A DNA stretch of 10,591 bases from the NCBI GenBank assembly GCA_910588895.1, contig CAJUSS010000124.1, positions 1 to 10,591 on the forward strand, in the 5' to 3' direction. This DNA is from an uncultured Lachnospiraceae bacterium (GTDB lineage: Bacteria > Bacillota > Clostridia > Lachnospirales > Lachnospiraceae). The first letter of the stretch is position 1, and each line of letters opens with the position of its first letter. Position numbers and translations under genes: made by a program. Positions 1-5,015 of this stretch are shown here, piece by piece. The notes below the pieces were generated by a model. The model did not search any database, was not told where the DNA came from, and saw only the letters and a program-made list of their open reading frames with translations.

Positions 1-275
1 GTCTTTTTCTGCAGCTGATCGTCCATGTCCTCCTTGGTCAGACGGGTAAGGTCATAGCCCTGCCCGATCATCAGCGTGGTCAGACGGTCCAGGTCGATAC
101 CCCCCTCACATCCTGCCAAAAAGCAGTCTCCCAGCTCCATGGTACGGAAGGCGCGCGTCTCCCAGGTATAGGCGTCCAGCTGATAGAGATCCTGGTTTTT
201 CAAAAAATAGTCCGAGAGCGCAGCCTGATAGGCGGAAAGGAGACCGATCGCAAGCCAGATCCAGAGCATATACAT
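1..275 (-). CDS. Unrecognised protein with N-terminal membrane segment (5' part only)
   Basis: This gene enters the window from its start codon and runs off the left edge, so only about 91 N-terminal residues are visible. The ATG at 275-273 follows a GGAGGT ribosome binding site (281-286) with 5 nt spacing; a second in-frame ATG at 269-267 is less well placed. The first 20 or so residues (MYMLWIWLAIGLLSAYQAAL) are hydrophobic and could be a signal anchor or signal peptide. The rest is mixed and hydrophilic, with an acidic, Gln-rich stretch at the edge. Codon choice resembles the other genes (many CTG, GAC, ATC). It diverges from ylbJ with only about 60 bp between the two start codons. I recognise no family and assign no function. 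That it is a gene is fairly sure, from the ribosome site and uninterrupted frame. Confidence 0.65.
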   Translation of the reverse strand, partial: MYMLWIWLAIGLLSAYQAALSDYFLKNQDLYQLDAYTWETRAFRTMELGDCFLAGCEGGIDLDRLTTLMIGQGYDLTRLTKEDMDDQLQKK

Positions 276-334
276 GGTACACCTCCACATATATTGTATG
301 GAACATCTATATGCTGGAAGGACGGAGAAAAAAC

Positions 335-1378
335 GTGAACAGAAGGTATGATCGCATACGCGGATCGGCAGATCTGGCTTTATCGGCAGGCCCGGGCTCT
401 TTTGCCGCTTTGGCACTGGCTGTTGTCATGCTCCTGCTCCTCCTTTTTCCAAAGCTCTCTCTGGAAGGGGCAAGGAACGGACTGCTCCTATGGTACCAGA
501 CCGTCCTCCCCACTCTGCTGCCTTTTATGATATGCACCAACCTGGTGGTCAGCATGAACGCGATGAAGCTCCTGACCGCCCCGTTCGCCCCAGTTTTTAA
601 AAAGGTCTTCCGCCTGTCTGACCCCGGCTGCTTTGTCCTGCTCACCGGGATCCTCTGCGGGTACCCCATGGGAGCGAAAAACTGCAGTGACCTTTTGGAA
701 CAGGGCTGCCTGTCCCTGCCGGAGGCCCGCTGCCTCTATGCGGTCAGCAATTTCCCCAGCCCTATGTTCCTGGCAGGATATATGATGGCAAAAGCCTCCC
801 AGACAGCCGAAAGCCAGCTGACCCTCCCATTTTGGAAGATCGCTGCCGCCGTCTATCTTCCGGTCCTTCCCATGTTTTTTCTGGCAGCTGCGCTTTATGG
901 CTATGACGGCGCCATAAAGATCCATGATAAGGCTGATGACAAGATCCAGGTCCGGAGGCAGGATCGCGAGAGGGGGGCGCAGGATCGTTCGCCTTACCAA
1001 GCCTCGCCAAGCCTTCCCTTAGATGAGGCTTTGTCCTCATCCATCTCCGTGATGGTGAGGATCGGAGGCTATCTGATGCTGTTCTCCATCCTGGCCCGTT
1101 TTATCGGGATCATCTTTCCCGCCGGCTCCTTCCTGACCTGTCTGCTGGTCTCCGCAGCAGAGATGACCACCGGCATGGAAGCGGTCTCCCAACGGGTATG
1201 GGGCTTCCCTGGTGTGCTGCTGATCGTAGGCGCCGGGACCTTCGGCGGTCTTTCCGGTGCTTTCCAGGTCAGGAGCGTAACAAAAAATGCCGGATGCTCC
1301 ATCCGGCATTATATCCTGTGGAAAACGATGCACTGCCTGCTGGCCTGCCTTTTTCTGACATGCGCCGCCCTGCTCTGA
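335..1378 (+). CDS. ylbJ: YlbJ-like sporulation integral membrane protein
   Basis: Polytopic membrane protein of the YlbJ/nucleoside-recognition (GATE) type. In Bacillus, YlbJ is a mother-cell sporulation protein needed for a normal spore; its transported substrate, if any, is not firmly known. Numbered from GTG 335 (347 aa), a first membrane helix lies near 23-38. Conserved-looking blocks follow: GILCGYPMGAK at 105-115, NFPSPMFLAGY at 139-149 and the Gly-rich FGGLSGAFQV at 303-312. A hydrophilic, basic cytoplasmic loop (about 195-232, many Arg/Lys/Asp) splits the two hydrophobic halves. I chose GTG 335 because GGAG at 324-327 lies 7 nt upstream. The longer reading from ATG 311 adds 8 residues but has no visible ribosome site. 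It converges on the rsmD-coaD operon, and its 3' coding end carries that operon's probable terminator on the opposite strand. Family call good; exact start less certain. Confidence 0.85.
   Translation: MNRRYDRIRGSADLALSAGPGSFAALALAVVMLLLLLFPKLSLEGARNGLLLWYQTVLPTLLPFMICTNLVVSMNAMKLLTAPFAPVFKKVFRLSDPGCFVLLTGILCGYPMGAKNCSDLLEQGCLSLPEARCLYAVSNFPSPMFLAGYMMAKASQTAESQLTLPFWKIAAAVYLPVLPMFFLAAALYGYDGAIKIHDKADDKIQVRRQDRERGAQDRSPYQASPSLPLDEALSSSISVMVRIGGYLMLFSILARFIGIIFPAGSFLTCLLVSAAEMTTGMEAVSQRVWGFPGVLLIVGAGTFGGLSGAFQVRSVTKNAGCSIRHYILWKTMHCLLACLFLTCAALL
1282..1310 (-). terminator. Intrinsic terminator of the rsmD-coaD operon, inside ylbJ
   Basis: Arms 1286-1296 and 1300-1310 form an 11-bp perfect inverted repeat (core ATGCCGGATG/CATCCGGCAT) around a 3-nt loop. 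Read on the minus strand, the hairpin is followed at once by six T (1287-1282), the layout of a Rho-independent terminator. On the plus strand there is no T run after it, so it should act only on minus-strand transcripts. It lies about 147 nt beyond the stop of the coiled-coil gene and entirely within the ylbJ reading frame. No equally good hairpin is seen in the 78-bp gap at 1379-1456. Confidence 0.8.
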
Positions 1379-1456
1379 GCCTCCAGGGCCTGCGGCCGCT
1401 GACGGCATGGGGAACTGGTCGTACATTTATGTAACGGCCCCCCGCACAAACAGGTT

Positions 1457-2026
1457 TTACTTCTTCCCTTCCTCAGGAGCCGCTTCCGGGAGTCCCCCTG
1501 CCAGCTCCGTTCGATTGGAGGATACGATGTCATAGCTGGACTGCATGGAGGTCAGAAAGGCGTCAAAACGGCCCTTCGCCCCGTCGATGGTGTGATTGAT
1601 GATGGTCTGGAGGCTGCGCAGCATATCATCGGTGTACTGGACGGCGCCCTGGCGGATGTTATTGGCATCATTGACCGCGTTTTCCACGATCGCCTGGGCC
1701 TGTACATTGGCCTGCTCGATCACCTCATTGGCATTGGAATAGGCTCTCTGCATGATCTCATGCTCGTTCACCAGCTCGTTGGTCTGGGCCGTGGCCTCCG
1801 CCACCATGGTATCTGCCTGGCTCCTGGCCTCGCTCAAGATCGCCTCCTGGTTGCTGATGATCTTCTGGTACTGCTTGATCTCATCGGGGATGCGCAGCCT
1901 CAGCTCTACCAAAAGCTCCTCCAGCTCTTCTTTATTCACTAAGATCTTGGTCGTGGACAGGGGCTGATATTTGCAGCTGTCGATATACTCCTCGATCTCA
2001 TCAATTAACTGTTCGATCCTGCTCAT
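1457..2026 (-). CDS. Coiled-coil protein of the coaD-ylbJ neighbourhood, function unknown
   Basis: A 189-residue soluble protein with no membrane segment. Residues 1-20 are acidic and helical. Residues 30-70 are rich in Glu, Leu and Lys. About 55-130 is Ala/Gln/Asn/Glu-rich with a heptad-like spacing that suggests a long coiled coil. The tail (about 175-189) is a Gly/Pro/Glu-rich disordered end. The ATG at 2026 has AGGAG upstream with about 8 nt spacing. It lies 73 bp after coaD on the same strand with no terminator between, so it is probably the last gene of the rsmD-coaD operon. From memory, similar proteins beside coaD in Lachnospiraceae are often labelled as ATPase or V-type ATPase subunit G/H-like. 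That label rests on coiled-coil resemblance; there is no nucleotide-binding motif and no V-ATPase gene cluster here. A DivIVA-like scaffold role is possible but unproven. Confidence 0.85.
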   Translation of the reverse strand: MSRIEQLIDEIEEYIDSCKYQPLSTTKILVNKEELEELLVELRLRIPDEIKQYQKIISNQEAILSEARSQADTMVAEATAQTNELVNEHEIMQRAYSNANEVIEQANVQAQAIVENAVNDANNIRQGAVQYTDDMLRSLQTIINHTIDGAKGRFDAFLTSMQSSYDIVSSNRTELAGGLPEAAPEEGKK

Positions 2027-2099
2027 GATACACTCTCCTTACTTTTCCTTCACCTTATGCGGCATGTTGCCTTTTATCGGTATAGTCTGGTCCTGTCGG

Positions 2100-2579
2100 T
2101 CATTTCCTGTATTTTTCAAGGACCCGCTCTGCGATCTGCGGATGTAAGAACTCCGAGATATCCCCTCCCAGGGAAGCGATCTCCTTCACGATGCTGGAGC
2201 TCAGATACGAATACTTCAGACTGGTGGCCAAGAACATGGTGTCGATCTCCGGCGCGATGACCCGGTTGGTCTGGGCCAGCTGGAGCTCATACTCAAAATC
2301 CGTAACGGCCCGCAGTCCGCGGATCATCACATTCGCATGGTTCTTTCTGGCAAATTCGATCGTAAGCCCGTCAAAGCACTGGATCTCCACATTGGCAAGA
2401 CCGGTGGTGACGCTCTTTAACATCTCCACCCGTTCCTCGATCGAAAAAAGGGGATGCTTGGCCCCGTTGTGCAGCACGCCGATCACGACCCGATCCATGA
2501 TCTGAGCGGTCCTTACGATGATATCATAATGCCCTAAGGTGACCGGGTCAAAGCTGCCTGGATATACGGCTACTGACAT
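2100..2579 (-). CDS. coaD: Phosphopantetheine adenylyltransferase (CoaD)
   Basis: Catalyses transfer of AMP from ATP to 4'-phosphopantetheine, giving dephospho-CoA and pyrophosphate, the penultimate step of coenzyme A synthesis in the cytoplasm. The 159-residue length is typical of bacterial CoaD. It opens with the nucleotidyltransferase signature YPGSFDPVTLGH (6-17), whose TxGH motif (14-17) binds ATP phosphates. It also has KHPLFSIEER at 41-50, the RGLRAVTDFEYE block at 87-98 that contacts substrate, and the C-terminal YSYLSSSIVKE motif (123-133) corresponding to the family ISSSxxR/K element. The ATG at 2579 directly abuts the rsmD stop codon. Its ribosome site, AAGGAGAG, is inside the rsmD coding end, so translation is probably coupled. 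No key residue looks missing. Confidence 0.97.
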   Translation of the reverse strand: MSVAVYPGSFDPVTLGHYDIIVRTAQIMDRVVIGVLHNGAKHPLFSIEERVEMLKSVTTGLANVEIQCFDGLTIEFARKNHANVMIRGLRAVTDFEYELQLAQTNRVIAPEIDTMFLATSLKYSYLSSSIVKEIASLGGDISEFLHPQIAERVLEKYRK

Positions 2580-3146
2580 CTAACACTCTCCTTCTATCTT
2601 TGCAGTGAATATATGCTGATTGGTCTTATATACCTTACACTTAAGGATCTGCCAGCCCATGGGCCCGATCCAGCCGGTATCCGTCTGCTTAGAGGCCTCG
2701 ATGATCACGGTGGTATCCGGACCGGCCAGGCAGGAGGTGGTCAGATAGTCTAACACGGCCCGCTCATGCTGCTGGTCATAGGGAGGATCCATAAAGATAA
2801 GATCAAAAGCTTTCTGGTCCGCCTCCAGCCTTTTGAGCGCTCCTAAAACATCCATAGGCATCACCAGGGCACGATCCTCCAGATGGGTGGTCTTTAGATT
2901 ATCCTGTATACAAGCAAGAGCCCGCGGCGCTCTCTCCACGAACACAGCCTTTGCAGCACCGCGGCTCAAAGCCTCGATCCCGATCGCCCCGCTGCCGGAG
3001 AACAGATCTAAAAATGAACATCCCGCCAGCTGATACTGGAGCATGTTGAACAAGGTTTCCTTTATACGGTCCGTCGTCGGCCTGGTATCCATCCCCTCAA
3101 CGGTCTTCAGGATCAGATGCCGGGCGCTCCCTGCGATCACTCTCAT
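2580..3146 (-). CDS. rsmD: 16S rRNA (guanine966-N2)-methyltransferase RsmD
   Basis: S-adenosylmethionine-dependent methyltransferase that modifies G966 of 16S rRNA during 30S assembly. The 188-residue length fits the family. It starts with the characteristic RVIAG (2-6), followed by RPTTDRIKETLFNML (22-36). The AdoMet-binding glycine loop is LDLFSGSGAIGIEALSRGA (46-64). An acidic end of the next strand (FVERA, 69-73) would bind the ribose, and the catalytic DPPY is at 120-123. The ATG at 3146 has a modest ribosome site (GAGGG, about 7 nt upstream). It is the first gene of the operon with coaD and the coiled-coil gene, and a sigma-A-like promoter lies 25-53 bp upstream. The rsmD-coaD pairing is common in Firmicutes, which supports both calls. 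Confidence 0.96.
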   Translation of the reverse strand: MRVIAGSARHLILKTVEGMDTRPTTDRIKETLFNMLQYQLAGCSFLDLFSGSGAIGIEALSRGAAKAVFVERAPRALACIQDNLKTTHLEDRALVMPMDVLGALKRLEADQKAFDLIFMDPPYDQQHERAVLDYLTTSCLAGPDTTVIIEASKQTDTGWIGPMGWQILKCKVYKTNQHIFTAKIEGEC

Positions 3147-3170
3147 AGCATTCCCTCACTTATCTAATCT

Positions 3171-3199
3171 AGTATAATATGGATATCCAAGAAGTACAA
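3171..3199 (-). promoter_or_regulatory. Sigma-A-like promoter of rsmD-coaD
   Basis: Read on the minus strand, TATACT (3176-3171; 5 of 6 to TATAAT) is preceded by exactly 17 bp and then TTGTAC (3199-3194; only the TTG matches TTGACA). Transcription would start near 3164, giving a leader of about 18 nt before the rsmD ATG at 3146. The -10 and spacing are good and the -35 is weak. Confidence 0.55.
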
Positions 3200-3224
3200 G
3201 GGATTTTTCGAATGTTTTTCTTAC

Positions 3225-3425
3225 ATTTCACATTCACAGGTGCGCTGCTTTTCATGCATACGCCAGAGAGCTCTATGGCAGAGGGATGCGGCGGATGGTC
3301 CGCTGCGTCCGACCGGAGCGGGAGCGCGTCCCCGGTGTGATATGGCCCTCCCGGAGCGGACCCTTTGGCCGGCCAATAAAGATCATAGTAAAAAAGCTCC
3401 GGGCGCTCCTTGTCGAGTTTTGCGG
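3225..3425 (-). pseudogene. Possible remnant of a type B carboxylesterase C-terminus
   Basis: A minus-strand open stretch reads ...AKLDKERPELFYYDLYW, then GGPYHTGD, and further on SAIELSGVCMK. The order resembles the C-terminal part of type B carboxylesterases (PnbA-like): a Y-Y-F/D strand, then the catalytic-His segment (GxxHxxE/D), then an xxLSxxM helix. The expected LPYVFG-like segment after the His is missing, there is no ribosome site, and no nucleophile (GESAG) region is present. The stretch begins just beyond a strong terminator. If real, it is a decayed end of a gene that once followed the symporter. The resemblance is short and could be chance. Confidence 0.2.
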
Positions 3426-3487
3426 ATAACTGACAAAAATGCAGGGAAAGCAGCTGCAAAAGAGCTCTTTGAAAGGACGAAAAGATG

Positions 3488-3536
3488 AAAAAAGACCAGA
3501 AAGCCCCTGCCTACAGCAGGGACTCTCCAGTCTTTT
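3488..3536 (-). terminator. Strong intrinsic terminator of the lacZ-symporter operon
   Basis: On the minus strand, arms 3536-3516 and 3510-3490 can pair along all 21 positions around a 5-nt loop (3515-3511), with four G-U wobbles and a GC-rich top (CCCTGC/GCAGGG). The run of six T at 3493-3488 overlaps and follows the stem base, and A residues flank the other side. The wobbles become A/C mismatches in the plus-strand RNA, so the structure favours the minus strand. It lies about 40 nt past the symporter stop codon. Confidence 0.9.
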
Positions 3537-3576
3537 GGTCCATTCTATCCTATCAGGAGCAGCGCACACAAGGTGG

Positions 3577-4983
3577 TCATACAGCTGCCTGCCCTCCCGC
3601 TTCTATCGCGGCATTGGCCTGCTCTACCTTCAGCTTGGACAGCAGGAACGCGATCAGCAGGTTGATGAGCATAGGGATCCACAGATACATGAAATAAAGC
3701 ATACGGATACAGGAGTCGGCCTGTGTGGGCATATTGGCTACATAGCCGCTGGCGGCCAGCATCCATCCGGCCAGCGCGGTCCCGATCCCGCCTCCGATCT
3801 TCACCCCTAAGGAGGTGCAGGAATACATGGTCCCGTCGATCCGTTTCCGTTTGGTCAGGAAGGTGTATTCGGAGCAGGCGGCGATCAGTGCGTTCAGATC
3901 GCCCTGCAGAGGGCTCATGCCGATGGCCGCTATCCCGGAAAAGACCAGCATCATGGGGATATTGCCCAGATAACCGCCTGCCACGACCAGCCCGCGGGCC
4001 ACGACGGCCAGGAGGTAACCGGCCAGATTGATCGTATACATCCCCTTCATCTTTTTGACCAGTATGGGGGTCATCACCAGGCCCAGGATCATGGGGATAT
4101 TGATCGCCATGGAAAACACACCAAGGAGCGAGGCATTTCCCAGGATATAGGTCATAAAATAGATCCCCATGTTCAGTGTGGCGGTATAGATCTGGGTCAG
4201 GATATAGACACAGCAGATGATGACATAAAATCTATTTGCCGCCAGCAGCCGGGCTGCATCTCCCAGACTGTAGCGTTCCTTTTTCCCGTCCGCTGTAGCG
4301 GCCTGTCCAGTACTGCCCTGTCCCGCGCCGGTCTCTCCTTCTGCAAGCTCTTCTGGGGAAAGCTCCCTGACGGACAGGACAGAGATGGAATTGACCACCA
4401 GACCGACCGCCGCATAGATGATCGCTACCGTGCGCCAGCCTGCTGCGCCTCCGCCCAGGCTCTTGACAAAGTCCACTGTTATGGTCTGGATCAGCAGGCT
4501 GGTGCCGAAGGCGAACATAAAACGGATCGAACCCATCTGCACCCGCTCTCCTCCATTTTTGGTGATCAGCGCGGTCAGCGCGGAGTAGGCGATATTGTTC
4601 GCTGTATAGAATACGGCGTTCAACAAGGTATAGGTGATGAAGAACCAGGCATAGCTGGCCCCTTCCCCCAGGCTGGTGGGGATGGCAAAGATCGCGATCA
4701 GGGTCGCGGCGCACCCGAAAAAGCCCCAGAACATCCAGGGACGGGCTTTTCCCATCCGTGTGTGGGTCTTGTCGATCATGGATCCAAAGAAAATGTCGGT
4801 CACGCCGTCGAACAGCTTAGAGAACATCATCAGCGTACCCACGATCCCCGCATTTAACCCCACCGAATCCGTCAGATAGATCATCACAAAGGAGGACAGC
4901 AGCGCATAGACCACATTTCCCGCCACATCTCCTGAACCGTACCCTACTTTATTATACCATCTTAAATAGGTCCTCTCTTCCAT
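3577..4983 (-). CDS. GPH-family (MelB-like) sugar:cation symporter, probably for beta-galactosides
   Basis: A 468-residue membrane protein of the glycoside-pentoside-hexuronide:cation symporter family within the major facilitator superfamily. It should move a sugar into the cell with Na+ or H+. The N-terminal block YNKVGYGSGDVAGN places an Asp at residue 19. Helix II and its following loop (LFDGVTDIFFGSMID, then TRMGKARPW at 75-83) carry Asp59 and Asp63. These match by position the cation-site Asp19, Asp55 and Asp59 of MelB. About 12 hydrophobic segments are visible, split by a central cytoplasmic loop (about 205-240) enriched in Gly, Ala, Thr and Glu. The ATG at 4983 follows AAAGGAGAG. It lies 32 bp after lacZ on the same strand with no terminator between, and a strong terminator follows, so the two genes form an operon. 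Lactose is the natural guess for substrate; the sequence alone cannot tell it from other galactosides. Confidence 0.93.
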   Translation of the reverse strand: MEERTYLRWYNKVGYGSGDVAGNVVYALLSSFVMIYLTDSVGLNAGIVGTLMMFSKLFDGVTDIFFGSMIDKTHTRMGKARPWMFWGFFGCAATLIAIFAIPTSLGEGASYAWFFITYTLLNAVFYTANNIAYSALTALITKNGGERVQMGSIRFMFAFGTSLLIQTITVDFVKSLGGGAAGWRTVAIIYAAVGLVVNSISVLSVRELSPEELAEGETGAGQGSTGQAATADGKKERYSLGDAARLLAANRFYVIICCVYILTQIYTATLNMGIYFMTYILGNASLLGVFSMAINIPMILGLVMTPILVKKMKGMYTINLAGYLLAVVARGLVVAGGYLGNIPMMLVFSGIAAIGMSPLQGDLNALIAACSEYTFLTKRKRIDGTMYSCTSLGVKIGGGIGTALAGWMLAASGYVANMPTQADSCIRMLYFMYLWIPMLINLLIAFLLSKLKVEQANAAIEAGGQAAV

Positions 4984-5015
4984 CCTGTCTTCTCTCCTTT
5001 CGTCTCATCCTGTCC

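Larger units (their letters stand above)
3147..3576. other. 430-bp gene-poor stretch between rsmD and the lac operon
   Basis: No convincing intact gene is present on either strand. The right part (3488-3536) is the terminator of the lac operon and the left part (3171-3199) the rsmD promoter. In between is GC-rich DNA (about 3290-3400) with an 8-bp inverted repeat, GGTCCGCT at 3297-3304 and AGCGGACC at 3355-3362, and several copies of the word GGAGCG. No T run follows it on either strand, so it does not look like a terminator. A minus-strand open stretch here may be a decayed esterase end and is listed separately. Short open frames in the other registers lack ribosome sites and recognisable motifs. 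Confidence 0.6.

Noticed and set aside
276..334. Divergent promoters between the left-edge gene and ylbJ
   Set aside because: TACAAT- and TATATT-like hexamers exist, but none has a matching -35 at a suitable distance, and the implied start sites fall too close to the ribosome sites.
488..1000. A 170-codon minus-strand open frame opposite ylbJ
   Set aside because: The plus-strand frame has clear YlbJ motifs and membrane helices; the reverse frame has none.
1379..1456. GC-rich gap between convergent ylbJ and the coiled-coil gene as a bidirectional terminator
   Set aside because: It has a GCGGCCGC palindrome and short complementary words, but no hairpin followed by a T run on either strand; I see no terminator for ylbJ.
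3240..3488. An 82-codon plus-strand open frame in the gene-poor stretch
   Set aside because: No ribosome site, no recognisable motif, and it ends in the terminator structure.
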